Both the position numbers and the translations under genes were made by a program. A DNA stretch of 64,000 bases. Origin: Pelodera strongyloides. Taxonomy: Eukaryota; Nematoda; Chromadorea; Rhabditida; Rhabditidae. Each line of letters opens with the position of its first letter. Position 1 is the stretch's first letter. The stretch is taken from positions 248,001 to 312,000 of the forward strand of contig JAANDG010000103.1 in the NCBI GenBank assembly GCA_036852015.1. Reading direction: 5' to 3'. Positions 1 through 12,530 of this stretch are shown here, piece after piece. The notes below the pieces were generated by a model. The model was not told where the DNA came from, searched no databases, and worked only from the letters and a program-made list of their open reading frames with translations.

Positions 1-800
1 GTAGAGTCCAGCAAGTTGCAGACAATTTAGGAGGAATATAGTCAACAGAAACTAAGTTCTAACCCGTGTTCAATATTGGTATGGGTTTCAAAAAGAAAAA
101 GAAAGACTGGAGACTCTTTGGATAGAAATGTTTCCTCCTAACTTATATAGCCCAGAGAAACATTGCGACGTATCATCCAGGCACATTCCTTTTTTTAGGA
201 TTTGAAATTTTTTCGATATTGAGTCCAGCAAGTTGCAGACAATTTAGGAGGAATATAGTCTATAGTCAACAGAAACTAAGTTCTAACCCGTGTTCAATAT
301 TGGTATGGGTTTCAAAAAGAAAAAGAACGACTGGAGACTCTTTGGATAGAAATGTTTCCTCCTAACTTATATAGCCCAGAGAAACATTGCGGCGTATCAT
401 CCAGGCACATTCCTTTTTTTAGGATTTGAAATTTTTTCGATATTGTAGAGTCCAGCAAGTTGCAGACAATTTAGGAGGAACATAGTCAACAGAAACTAAG
501 TTCTAACCCGTGTTCAATATTGGTATGGGTTTCAAAAAGAAAAAGAAAGACTGGAGACTCTTTGGATAGAAATGTTTCCTCCTAACTTATATAGCCCAGA
601 GAAACATTGCGGCGTATCAGCCACGCGATATTAAGCTGCTTTTAGGCTTTGGCAATTTTTTCGATGTCCTAGAGTAGAGCAAGTTGCAGACAATTTAGGA
701 GAAATATAGTCAACAGAAACTAAGTTCTTTCCCCAGGAAACTATTCTTGCGAGAAAGAGTTGACTCTACTTATAGATATAGCCCAGTGAAACATAGCGAC
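1..800. repeat. Tandem repeat, about 220-bp unit, 3.5 copies
   Basis: The unit beginning GAGTCCAGCAAGTTGCAGAC starts at 4, 221 and 448, and a diverged copy starts at 672, giving spacings of 217, 227 and 224 bp. The first three copies are almost identical. They differ by single bases and by a 7-bp TATAGTC duplication in the second copy. The fourth diverges after about 735. The array may begin to the left of the window. It has no coding potential and looks like a satellite or minisatellite block. Confidence 0.9.
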
Positions 801-2590
801 CATCAGCGAATATTGGAAAGACGCCTCAGGCGGCGGTAGCCGACTGGTACTTTAAATAAAAACGCTCCAGTGCAAACACTGAAACTTTCCAGCCCAAATT
901 TAGAGCTTACGACTTTTGGAACACCTTGTCATATAGATGTAAATGAAACTATGGATATCACGGTATGGCAATAACTACCAGAACACATAAAAATACAGAG
1001 AATAAATAATAAATAATAATAACAGCAAAACACAGTTGGTAAAACACCCGTCGTAGAGGGGGTGCGGCCAGTGATGTTGTGCGTTCATAACCATTTGGGG
1101 GACCGCCCAAAATTACGGTAATAATTTTGCAGAATAATATACCAAAATTTGTATAATTTTCCAATAAACACTTAATATTATGTCTTAGTCCTTTTTATAA
1201 TACATAATTTGGCTAATTTGTGAAATAAACATTTAAATAAATAATATCTGTAAATGCTGGAGATATTCGCTCATTGGCTGGGTCCCTAAAACAAACTTTG
1301 ATAGATCGCTGAAGAATGAGCTGAGGGCCTCAGTGAGGGGAACGCAACTGATAGATTTATTTTATTGGGCAGACAAAAAAAAATCCAGAGTCATTGGCTA
1401 TTTGACAATGACTAATCTGGTAATAGTTTGTTGGTTTCGCTTGTCTACCTATTCAAACTGTTTTTATTGCGCTTCATATAATTCATGCCTCGAAGATATT
1501 GACTGTCAACTGTAGGACGGCTCCAGTGTGTCTACTGGGTAGGAATGGTAGGTAAAACACACATAAAATAACCTTGTTTTTCAACATCCAACGTGAAGCT
1601 AAGGGTCTTCCCTTCCTACATAGCGACATAGCTTCCTTGCCCTTCGCCGCGGCCGGTCGTCAATAATTTTTCTGCTGGACGTTTATTCTTATTCATTACA
1701 TTGCTGCATTCCGCATATGGACAGTCAGGACAGACTGATTGTGAGAGCCCAATAACCAACAACACTCATCAGCGTCATCTATTCCACTCGAAGGTATGGT
1801 GCGTGGGTCAAGTTTATTGATTTAATTTGAACAAGAAGCATGGCCAGAAAGGTTGAAGATACACGCACATATCTCCGACCCATTACTTGCCCATACGCCA
1901 CATATCTGCACTACACATTCATAGAAACTGGCTAGTAGAAGAACTTTGAGGCCAGCTAACAGACTGGAAAGATTTCTTTATCGAATAGGAAGCTGTAGAC
2001 TGCTGGTAGCAATGTTGATACAATTCAGTTTTGGTGACCTCAGCGGGGTGTGGACTGCGAACAGACACTGCGATGTGTGACACACCACTAAACTTTAGTA
2101 GTTGAAAAGCGATAAAAAAGGCCCTCGGAGGAGAAGTCGCCAACCGTTCAGAGATAGTATTCAGTCTCGAGGGTGAAATTTCTCCAGAGGCAGCTTGTCT
2201 CTAGAGACAATTTCCCCCTTTCTCAGGGGAAAAGTTGCATGCATGGAAAGTCTCCACGACTATTTGTGGAAATAAAGATAACGTTTTTTCGCTCCCAGTC
2301 TGTCCGCTCCGATAGGTTTTTTTTCCATGGGTAGATGTAGTAGCAAATACGGGTTCAGAATGAGCACCAAGTGCCCCGAAAAGGTTCAACACTTTTTTGT
2401 ACGCACACTTGTTACTTGCTCCCGACTCCTATTGTACACAAGGACCTTGGTGATACATGGATAAAAACCGTGCAGTTTCTGACAGGTTTCACAGTGAAGT
2501 ATTTGAATACTACCCACGTGGTAGAACAAAACTGACTTGCCAGGCTTGCCACTAAAAGTTCGGCACAAGTTCAGTTTTATAAACTGCCAC
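800..2590. other. Spacer without supported genes
   Basis: Only short open frames with no splice support or recognisable protein occur here. There is AT-rich sequence and some weak short inverted repeats, for example around 2165-2235. I see no feature I can name. Confidence 0.5.
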
Positions 2591-2819
2591 TTTAATTCAT
2601 CTATAGTGTTTTTTACATGGGCTTATTGTACATGGGCTACGTACATACATGGGCTTTTACTTGTCTTTTGTTTGTATGAACGAAACGAAATCTTTTCATA
2701 AAGAAAATTTTCTATTGGCAGCCGAAAGAGCATACAAAATCTTTGCCGTCTGGCGAGATTCGAACCCACTCTCGATTCAAGGTCCCACGCTCTACCTGTT
2801 GAGCTATGCTAGCTTATCA
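2590..2819 (-). mobile_element. tRNA-derived SINE, family 2 (minus copy)
   Basis: On the minus strand the segment from about 2815 reads as a tRNA-like head. It has an A-box-like TAGCTCAACAGGTAGAGC and a B box GGGTTCGAATCTC. It is followed by a body containing AAGATTTTGTAT and TTTTCTTTATGAAA. The same head and body occur at 6228-6440 on the plus strand, so this is a dispersed SINE rather than a tRNA gene. The acceptor stem does not pair well and no 3' end fitting a functional tRNA is seen. Confidence 0.7.
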
Positions 2820-3379
2820 TAACTCTTTGCCCTACATACAGCACCTTCAATGGTAAAATTGCATGGTAGCATTAGTCGACTGGAGATCCAAACTGATTAT
2901 TATACGTTTCCACAACCAAAGACGTGTGAATGTAAGTGGCACAGAGGAGAAATAGACGAGAGTTAACTTTTTACATTGCGGCAATTCTTTTTTTAAATAG
3001 GGAAACAATCGGCATATTCTCTTCGAACGGCTGGCAAAAAATAAACCCGTAAAAAGTCTAAGCTTATGTGAAACAAGCAAAATACCTGTTGTTTACCAAA
3101 TCACTGCACCACATTGCATCATTCGTTGTGTGATTTGTAAAGCTATTTATTATTAACCTATGATTGCGCGCGCGGGTTACACTGCGTGCGTTTACAAGTT
3201 TGTTCAAAATTCGGGCAACACGTATACCAAAAAAACCGGCGTGTTTCCATCCAATCTACCGTAATTTGGAACCAAACGTGTATACTTCATACGAGAAACA
3301 TAAAAAATTCTCGTGTAGTCCTAAAACGCGGTATTTTTAAGCATAATTGGAAACATGCTAAGAATACCCGTTGTGTGAG

Positions 3380-3850
3380 CACTTTTCTCAGTGACTACTG
3401 GGTGTGTAAATCTGGAAAAGGCGTCAAAATGTTTCAAACACTCAGAATTTATTAGCAAACTAATGTTTACCCAATTTCAACACCGCTAAAGTGCTAAATT
3501 TTTGTAAAATCAGCCGAACCATAATTTTTGAAGTAACAGAGCACCGACACGAATAACGGTGTGCATTTTTTCTCAGCGACTACTGTAGGTACACATCTGG
3601 AAAAGGTGTCAAAATGTTCCAAATAATCTGAATTTTTTAGCAAATCAAAATTTATTTAGATTAATGGCCTGGAAGATATTTTATTTTTGTGTCAAAGTGA
3701 ATGTAAAGAAATTCGACACCTCGAGATGAATAACGGCGTGCATTTTTTCTCAGCGAGTACTTGGTTTCAGGACCTGCCAATGGTTTCAAAATGTGCAGAA
3801 AACCCTGAATTTTTTAGCAAACCTTTTTTATCCAAATTTCGCCTAGTATA
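3380..3850. repeat. Three diverged direct repeats, about 180-bp period
   Basis: The block containing TTTTCTCAGCGACTACTG, then a TCTGGAAAAGG-like stretch, TCAAAATGTT and GAATTTTTTAGCAAA begins near 3383, 3568 and 3743. The copies are clearly related but diverged. They lie just upstream of the ANKLE2-like gene. I see no coding signal, and their origin is unknown. Confidence 0.65.
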
Positions 3851-4152
3851 AAATACTTTATTTATGTATCAAAGTCCAGAAACAGAATTAAAAATTCGCC
3901 AATCCCGATTTCTGATCAATATTTCGTCATTTCGGAACTTCACGTACTTTTGGTTTCCAGCCTACCACCAAAAGTTTTCCGGCTTTTCCAACTGTGAAAA
4001 CATCAAAATCCGCACATCCGACTTTTACAAAAAAATCCGCGAAAAAGTGCAGTGTACTGTAGTTTTGTGTACACAAACTACCGTCATATTACACAATTTA
4101 ATTTTTATATTTTGAAATTGAAATTTTTTGAAATTTTTTCCATTTTGAACGA

Positions 4153-7100
4153 ATGCCTCATAAACTCGTCATATTATTCCTATTGTTTCGCATCGTTTGC
4201 AAGAATTCTACCATCACAAATTCACATACATTTGCAGACCATTTATCAGAACTAGAAGAGAGTTCTTCCGCGGAAATTACCGAAGAATCTCTGGAAATGA
4301 ACACCCCAGGTGGATCTGGCACCGTTGAAACGCCGAAACCTGACAGTGACGGCCCTGTTTTCGCTGTCTACTATCCAGATGACTTCTTACTTTCACCACG
4401 AACCTTCTTTTCATCGGTCAAGGATGTGAAGAATGTTGTGAACTCTGCTGACGCGCGACAGAAAGGTATATCTTATGTTTAGAAACGTTGTTTTCCCTTC
4501 TATCACTTCAGCACGAGTGTATTTTTTAAACCTAGTTTTCATAATACTGTAAATATGCGACTATGTACATTTCGCGCCAAGTGTGGTCGTATTCTGCTCG
4601 TTTGAATGATGCTATCAGCCTGTCCTTGCTTTTATCTATCAATAGGAATATTGATTTAGGAGCTCGTTTCAAGCGCTTTGAGAATGGCCAGGAAGCTCTT
4701 CGTTTTCTGGAAGCCGGCGATGCTCCTTCACCTGCACCTAAAACACAACCGAGTGGAGCTACTGTCGAGGAACCTAAGATACCGTTCTCTTCAGTTTCAA
4801 GGTACAGCTGTCGAGTCATTCTTGTCGCAAAGTGCTCATGTACAATCAATAAAAATAGTGGCCTGTGTGTTGTGAGACTTTTGACTGACATCGCTTGCCG
4901 TCGTTGCCATAACCATATACTCGGGCGGCCTATGATAGATGAAAAGTTTCATTGAAAACAACCTTACTGTTTCATGGAAGATGTTTCCGGTTGTTTATTG
5001 TTATACATCTCAGGATCGAGATGAATCAGTTCAAGAAATTTGTTGAAAAGCTCGAAGTGGACGAATTTGTAATCAGAGTGGAGTCGAATCCCCGTTACCT
5101 GATTAATTCAAATAGTGATACTCCAGCAATTGTTCAGGTTTGTTTTGTTTATTTATTGTTGTGAAATAATAGTGATGGCCGGGTGGTCCAGGGCCAGCTC
5201 GTTCGACCCTAACGCAATCGACCCGAGTTCGATTCCGGCCAGTGACAACTTTATCTGCGTTCCTCACTTTGTAATTCAACTTCAAAGACACACAATAGGG
5301 AGATTTCTTCATTTCTTGTCTTCGGCCACTCTTTGGCGCGCCCCATGACCATGACAATTCTCCGTTTTTCTGATGATTAGTATTAGTATGATAAGAGATA
5401 AGATTAAAGTTGTACGCGTAATTTTAGTTTTATTGCAAAATACCCTTTTTAGGAAGGCTTTCGCTATAACATTCTGCACATTGCCGCCAAGATTGGAGCG
5501 ACGGAAATTGTTGAAAAGATCCTGATGTATATTAATGATGCCGACTTTTTGCTGAAACTTTATGCTACAAACATGGACGATGTGATATTCCGAAGGTGGG
5601 AAGCAAGTCCTGATACGTTCTTTTATTATCCTTATGGTTCTGATGGCTAACGCATAAAATTGAACTTCGTAACTAATCGTAACGAAACCTTGTCGTCTCT
5701 TATGGTCTGAGGTCTCAGGTTCTAGTGTGTCGGGAAAGTTTTCGGCCTTTTCTTTCATTGTAATGTTGATATTTGTTATAATATGAAACATAAACTCCAT
5801 ACATTGGATACATAGGAAAATGTATGTTTCATCTTGAATTTATTAGTGACTTCTGACCAAGTCGATTGCCATCTTTCAGTAACAGTATGTATCAGCCGTT
5901 CGAAGAGCCCTACGGGCTCTTCTCCGACTGGAGGAATCGGCCTTCGGCCGATTGTTATCCTATTTAAAAAAAAAGTAATTCCTACAAAGGTAAAAAGATA
6001 ACTTTCGCTATTCCTTCCTACTATTTCTCTCTAATTGTAAGCCCCATCTCTCTCCTATCATCCTCAATCTTTCTCACTCTCTCGCGCTCTCTTTCCCTCT
6101 GGTACACTTCACGAAGTCATTTATGATTGTGGAAGCGTACAATTTGAGTCTGGATCTTCATTCACAAATTGTGCAATGCAAATTGGCCACTGAAGGTGAC
6201 CTATCTAGAGCAGAGGGTTATCCGTATAAGCTAGCATAGCTCAACAGGTAGAGCGTTGGACTGTGAATCGAGAGGTTGTGTGCTGCTGTGGGTTCGAATC
6301 TCGCCAGCGGCATAGATTTTGTAGATTTTGTATCTTCTCTTTCGATTGAGAATAGGAACTTTTCTTTATGAAAGGATTTCGTTGTGCACATAAAAACAAA
6401 ATCATAAACAAAGTCCGTGACAAAGTCATAAACAAACTCTTCTCCTTTATATAATAAGATATTTTAGAGCAAATATTGTGACAGCGTATTTGAATACACC
6501 GGACAAGGGAAACAGTGACACGCCGTTGCATATGGCATGCAAATTTGGAAACATCGGCGCGGTCCGGGCACTATTATCGCAACCGAAAACTCAAAGGAAT
6601 TTGCTGAATAAGTGAGTTCTTAGTTCCCGAAATGTCTCACTGAATTTGACTCGTTACCTATTATTTGGGGCAAAGGTTACTGTATGTATTAACCTATTTT
6701 ATTTCTGTTATGTTTGTCTTTTTTTTTTGGAAAAGCCTTTATACATTCAAAACTGTGACATTGTGTTAGTGTATAGTGTATAGTGATATTGATATACTGT
6801 CTGCTGTCTGCTGTAGTAATGACTGTTTTTACATAGCCGCTCGTCTCTCTATTCTCTACCATCTATTCATGTATTTATGCAAAAAAATGTGAATACCACT
6901 TTATTCAGACATACAATCATCACACATAGACTTAAGCATGTAGAATCCAGGGTCCCGTTTGCTCTCGAAGTCGGGGATCTTCATTTTTAGCTCCAAATCA
7001 AAGGCGGTGTCTCTTAGCCGATGTGTCCCATAGAATGAAGTAGACGGTAGAAGACGGCACAGAAGATAATACAGAGCGAAAGGTCCGTCCTAAGGCTAGG

Positions 7101-10100
7101 CAAGGGGAGCGCCTTAACTTTATTCCCGACGCCGTGACATGTTTGCAAGATGGTAGCACTGGGCGGGATTCGAACCCGGGTCGTATGGGTGAGAGACGAG
7201 AACTTTGCCAGTGAGCCAAGCTTGCATTCAGTTAGAGACAGACTAAAATAAATGTAGTTTGTAAAAATGTTTCTTTCAGAAGTCAAATGACCGCCGAGCA
7301 AGTGATATGTGAGCGTGTACACGGTGAAGAGAAAGCAAAGAAGACGGCTGAAATTAGACAGCTCTTCAGCGCTTCATATGTGGCACTATATAGAAACCAG
7401 GATAATAGTGAGCCGGCCAAGGTTTTACCCCCGGCGCAAGTGATCAATTAAGTGTTTGACTATTTCCTTTTTCCTCCTTAGTGCTGGTGTTATGGACTTT
7501 GACGTTCCGCTTTTCATATTATTAACAATTGGCTGTGACGTGTACTGTAGTACTAACACAGTACACAGTACTAGTAGAGTATAAGTATAAAGCAAACGCA
7601 TAGCAAACAAAAGGACTTTTAGAGTTATCTAAAAGCTAAAACATATTGTATATCTAGATATTATGATACTAACAATTCGACCCCACTTACAAACTTAATA
7701 GAAGCGCAGTTGTGCAACGTATGTTTCAAAAATCGGATGTTATACCGCCTTAATGAATATTTGTCAATCAATGCTTTCCTTTCAGTGACAGCCTCCCAAA
7801 TGTTGACAAGGAGAACGCTCCGTTGATGTCCGATTTTAAGTTAGCCGCTTATGCTGGCCCATTTAAGAATTCGGACACGGCTTATGAATTCTTCAAAGAG
7901 TGGACCCGTGAGAGTAGAGCGACAAGGCTGACGGATGCTGATAAAGGTTGTTGTATTTATTGAAAATTTATTCTTAATTCTTATTTTTGGAATTTGCCAG
8001 TACGGTAGTTTCTAAAGACTAAAGATCCATGCCATTCGCCTATTACGTGGCGCGCAGCGCGGAATTACGTAACCGCGTCCGTGGAAAGAGATGCCCTTTA
8101 ACCCGGAAAGGCGGAGACGCAGAAAAGATGTTTCTCTGTGTATCGAATTTTTCAATTCAAATTTGCAATCTTTTCCCGCGGATGCGGCTACGCATTTCCG
8201 CGCTGCGCGTCTGAGAACCAGAGTAGGGGCAAAATAAGAGAGGAAGAGGAGTCAGTAGTTAGTCGGTCAGCTGCTTTTTTTAAAGTTATTATTTCGACTT
8301 TAAGCTAATCTAATCCCATAATTACATTTTTTGCCGCATATAGTTGATTGATACATAGGGATGATTTAGCACTTTGCGAAATGTTTCAGCTACTAATAAT
8401 ATGATTTATTCATCATGTGTAAATAGTCTAGTCGTCTGGTACCGACTACTACCGATCACCGTGTATCATGAATTTGAATATGCCCGAGGGTTATGCCTTG
8501 AATTCATCTGATACCGAGCCCCTTGCGTCATGAATTTGAATCTGCCCGATGATTATTATGCCTTGAATAAATATATACGCTTTAGGTTACGAGCGTATTG
8601 GCCGCTCGCTAGCCAAGAAGTGGAATGTGGAATGGGCGGAACGATGGTTCTTTTTGAACAAGATTGTTGATTTGGCCAGTGATAAGGGATTACAGGTATG
8701 TGAGTGTGATCGCTGATTTGTTGTGCTAAATTGATTGACTTTGCGTTTCGTTAGAAGTCGGCAGTGACATGTGATAATGTTAGGATGTCCAGAAGATCGG
8801 AATTCTGACCCTCCTCTGACTAGTCTGACGCTGACTGCCATTTTTTGTTTTTGTTTTGGGTGGTGTTTTTCCGTAGTTTTGTCTTTGTGTCACTGGCTTT
8901 GGGTGTACCAGAGGAGGGGTACTTTTTATGGATGAGATGTCCTATAAGCTTCAAATGTATATGTGTGTAGGCGTAGAGGCAAAGAAAGAATGGCCTGTCA
9001 TCTTGAGGACGTGGTTACTTTGAATAACATTATATCGCTTTAGTTATTCGAGTCATATCTGTTCGGCAAGCGATCTGATTCTCAATTGGTTTTGGACTTG
9101 GATAGTGGTCGGGCTTCTCCATCGTTGGAAAATGTTGGTTGTAGTTTTTTTTCTATTTTATGTGCCCTTCATTAGTGTAGTGCTCGACTCAAACGTACAT
9201 AGTGTTATCTAACTTGCTCCTGGTTAGTTACTGAGCAAGTGGATTAGTTGTCTTTATAATAATGTTGCTCGTCTCGTAGAAACCCTATCTATCTATCGTA
9301 CAGTTCGCCTGATATTTCTACACTCATTGTAGGGTGTTTGATTTAATTTCCACGATATATCATTCTGGACTTGAGTAGCTGTTTAATGCTTATGTATAGC
9401 CAGTTTTTTACCATTACTTTTTTAATTATGTATACTCCTCTAAGATACTGCAAAGTTCAAAATGTATTATGTATATAACATTCTCTTTTCAGCTGATAAA
9501 ACCGTTGTGCTTTGACGATGTCGACGATGTCACTAGCACGGAATCTGCTGGTATGTGTATTTCTTTTATAGGGTTTATTGATTATTACATAATCTTTGTT
9601 TGTGGCCGTTGTTTTTTCATATTCGCTTCTAAGGGATAAAAGGGTATGAGTGTTCGAAGACTATTGCTAGAAAAGAGCACTTAGAACTGTCGGTTTATTG
9701 TTTATATGTACCAAAAAGAATCCACCGACCTCAGCTCAATTAATATTAAAGCGCAATAGCAGCCGGTTTTTGAAACGCAATGCGGACAACTGAATCCATA
9801 CAACCATACACGTATTTATGTTAATTTGCTCGAATTTAGCCAGATTTTTCATCCTCATTTGCATACGCTGCATAAGAATGCTGGTATATTCGATGTGTTT
9901 CAAAAACCGGCCGGCATTTCGCTTTAATTTACTAAGGACAAAGACAATCAAAGAAAGCAAAATATATCGTGCATAGAAGAAGATTCGTAGTGCTAGTGCA
10001 TACTGCAAATTTAAAACTCTAGACGGGGCAGAAATGGCTATGAGTTCAATATTTTGTCACTTTTCAGTAGACGAGGAAGCGGAAGATGTATTCCTGGACG

Positions 10101-12292
10101 CTTCCGAAGTATTTGAAGATGCTCAATATCAGGACCAAGCTGATGTGTCCATATCGGATATATTGGGAAAGTATGTTTAAGTTATAAAAAGTGTTGCGTG
10201 AATGTTTAAATGTGATCAATAGATCAATTGAACTGTTAGTGCAAACCAAACGGACCCTTTGCCTATTGTAGCGTTAGCTGCAATTGAGAAAAAGAAAAAG
10301 AAACTCGAATGTTTCAACGACTTGTTATTTAGTGTTACCACCAGTAGCCTTGTACCAATTGAGGGGACGAAACTCGATGTTTCAACAACTTGTTACTTGT
10401 TATTTTAGTATTACCACCATTTATTTTAGTGTTACCACCATTGGTTGTATTAGAGCCTATTTCCAATAGTTGTCGTTTGCTTGGAATTTGTAGTAATCTG
10501 GAATATAATTGAGTGCGACGTAAACCCTAAGTACTGTATATTTCAGGCTCGAATCTCTGACGTTGAACTCACCAGCAGCGGAATCGCAAGTGAGCAGTTA
10601 TGTGAGTTGTTTTCTTTCTTTCTCTCTTACTTATTTCCTCAGCAAAGCATGATCATATATTACTTGTCAACAATCGATGCAGTTTGATAGTCTTTACCGT
10701 ATTTTTTGTTGTTGAACGAACGTTGCAAGTTGAACGCACGGCATTTAGCTTTAACAAATTTTGTTGTCAAGGAGTGTAGGTTATTATGTGATATCAGGAT
10801 GTGCCCTCTTTGGATCTTTCGCATGCGCGGTTTATAGTTGTGTTATTATCAGGGCATAAACCTCGCCGGTGAGTCCGGTGGTGGTTCTGTCTGTGATATG
10901 TTTCTGATGAGTTTCTAGTAACACCTCCGAGATTTTTCTCCATGAGCCCCCGAACTTTGTGCAATATTCTAATTCCGGAGGTGGTTCGCCGGTGAGCTCG
11001 CTGGCGGGCTTAGGCTATGGTTATTCTGGGTGTGTGGTGTGTGCTATTTCGCCATGCATTAGTGTTTTCATTTTCAGAATGATGAAGCGGGAGATGTGTT
11101 TCAATTTCCTGAGAAAACGAGCGATACGGCTTATGAGGATGAGGATTTTGATATGAGCGACTTTGACACGCCCCCTTCGTCACCACCCCCGGTCTTCATT
11201 ATGGACCAACCTACCAAGGTATGTTTAATTTATTTACCGATATACTTTGTAGTTTGGTGCATGGTTTGTACTTTGTATTGTAGTGTTATTTTGCTGACTG
11301 CTGTGCTTTGACTATAGTTGCTGAATTTACTATACCTAGTGTTTAGGAGTTTTATTTTGTTGATCAATCTACTATCTAATAATTCACAATGTAATTTTGC
11401 TGAGTGCGGTGTGTCCTTTCTTTGTAGATTAATTTGTAGCGGAGGGAGTGGTGCTACCAGTATAACTTCGAAGTTGGCAGTTGGCACATGCTTTCTTACG
11501 ATGCTCTATCATCCGTTATATTATAGTTGTTGAAAACGAGTTTTAGAGTTTATTTGTTTGATTGAAAATTGTTATTTACTCTAATGAGAAAAGTTTTTGT
11601 GTTTTTGAGAAAACGGAAGAGGTTTTTTTCTGATTTAAGATTGTCATTTACTCTAATGAGAAAACCTTTCAGGTGGATAATGATCTGGTGGCCGTGCTGG
11701 GAAAAGTTCCATTTGAGAAACTGGACCAATACCCTCTGGTAAGTATTTGAGTTTCTCTGTTGCTCATCCTTTCCTTTGCTATACCATGTTGTTAGTTGTT
11801 CCGCGGATTGCAGAACTTTGTTAATTGTTGTTATCGAAATATAGTGCTTGTCACGGATACCGTAACCAAATGTATACAGCGCGGAGAGCGTGATATAGAG
11901 ATAGAACGCGCTATGTAGATGTAGACATGTAGATAGTTGATCTTGATACTTTAATATGGTGTATGTCCAAGCGGTAGATGTGGTACGTTTGAAGCGTTGA
12001 TTAGTCAATATCCTTTTCAGCTGTTCAAATTGTGTCACATTCTGTGTGACCTTGCACGTCATAGACCACGTACCATACCGCTTTATTCGTATACCTTCTT
12101 TTTATTCGCCTTCAGGTCTCTGCGTATGTGCGTTCTGTTCAAAAGGAAGCGCTTGATGTACGAGAACAGTGGCCCGGAAAAGATAGTCCCAGATGTCCAA
12201 AAGTGCGAAAGTCGAATATACTTCATCGAAATGGATTGGGCCGATTGGGCCAGAGTTTCACTAACCGGCTTAGGCAATTGCCGGATAATTAG
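4153..12292 (+). CDS. ANKLE2: ANKLE2/LEM-4-like protein (ankyrin repeat and LEM family)
   Basis: Recognised exons: 4153-4465, 4660-4801, 5014-5137, 5453-5595, 6468-6611, 7280-7439, 7786-7946, 8586-8695, 9044-9133, 9493-9550, 10068-10170, 10547-10589, 11078-11218, 11673-11738, 12116-12292, about 658 codons. Residues ~80-150 match the viroplasmin/RNase H-like fold of ANKLE2 ([18 protein letters not shown]). Then come ankyrin repeats ([24 protein letters not shown]), the VICER block, the family core ([17 protein letters not shown]) and an acidic linker with SPPP. The late block [13 protein letters not shown] parallels the vertebrate C-terminal block. Homologues (human ANKLE2, C. elegans LEM-4L) promote BAF dephosphorylation at mitotic exit. 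Splice phases agree at every junction except 7439 to 7786 (phase 0 against 2), where a microexon or error is likely. No LEM domain is visible. The ATG at 4153 gives a hydrophobic N-terminus, but TTTGCAG at 4231-4237 could be an acceptor from an upstream exon. Confidence 0.92.
5174..5246 (+). mobile_element. tRNA-like SINE head (family 1 related) in ANKLE2 intron
   Basis: Directly after the exon ending at 5137 lies a tRNA-like sequence with A box GGGTGGTCCAGGGCC and B box GAGTTCGATTCCGG. It closely resembles the heads of the SINEs at 12540 and 22590, but the body after about 5250 is different. It is a diverged or chimeric family member, not a functional tRNA. Confidence 0.6.
6228..6440 (+). 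mobile_element. tRNA-derived SINE, family 2 (plus copy)
   Basis: The head reads GCTAGCATAGCTCAACAGG then GTAGAGC, with B box GGGTTCGAATCTC near 6291-6303. The body shares TTTTCTTTATGAAAGGATTT with the minus copy at 2590-2819. It lies in the intron between exons 5453-5595 and 6468-6611 and ends close to the next acceptor. Confidence 0.7.
7000..7227 (-). mobile_element. tRNA-derived SINE, family 3
   Basis: On the minus strand, from about 7225, a tRNA-like head has A box TGGCTCACTGGCAAAG and B box GGGTTCGAATCCCG. A body of about 150 bp with CATGTCACGGCGTCGGG follows. It sits in the intron ahead of the exon at 7280. The body is unrelated to the other SINE families here. Confidence 0.65.
8045..8215. 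repeat. GC-rich fold-back in ANKLE2 intron
   Basis: GCGCGCAGCGCGGAATTACG near 8050 is the imperfect reverse complement of the CGCATTTCCGCGCTGCGCG segment near 8190. The arms are GC-rich in an AT-rich intron, and the element could be a small fold-back transposon. No target duplication was identified. Confidence 0.5.
9746..9927. mobile_element. TTAA palindromic MITE, family E
   Basis: The element runs from TTAA 9746-9749 to TTAA 9924-9927. The left end reads TTAAAGCGCAATAGCAGCCG and the right end GGCCGGCATTTCGCTTTAA, so the ends are inverted repeats sharing a CCGGTTTTTGAAACGCA-like core. It lies in an ANKLE2 intron between exons 9493-9550 and 10068-10170. It has no coding capacity. Confidence 0.75.
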
Positions 12293-12530
12293 TCTTTTGA
12301 ATTGACCAATCTTGGTACCCACTCACGGTACAGTACCCTATCTAGGATGCCCGGTATTGGCAACTGTTTATTGAGCTTCAAGGTGCTAGAATACCGTACA
12401 CTAGAGTTTTGTTATTTTGTTTTACATTGAACTGACGGTAACATTCAGCTTTTCAGAATTATTTCCGCATCATAATTTGTAATTTTTTATGTTGTAATGC
12501 TAAGTTTGTCATACTTTGTTGCAAAAATAG
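12293..12530 (+). other. Short 3' flank of ANKLE2-like gene
   Basis: This is AT-rich sequence after the TAG stop. I see no clear AATAAA before the SINE. The only strong AATAAA nearby, at about 12770, lies in the SINE tail, so the polyadenylation site cannot be placed. Confidence 0.4.

Noticed and set aside
2745..2815. Candidate tRNA gene on the minus strand, and similar heads at 6228, 7150, 12540, 22590 and 55085
   Set aside because: They have A and B boxes but poor acceptor stems, repeated bodies and tails. They are SINE heads, not tRNA genes.
4532..4891. 119-codon minus-strand frame opposite ANKLE2 exon 2
   Set aside because: It is a shadow of the conserved plus-strand exon and has no family resemblance.
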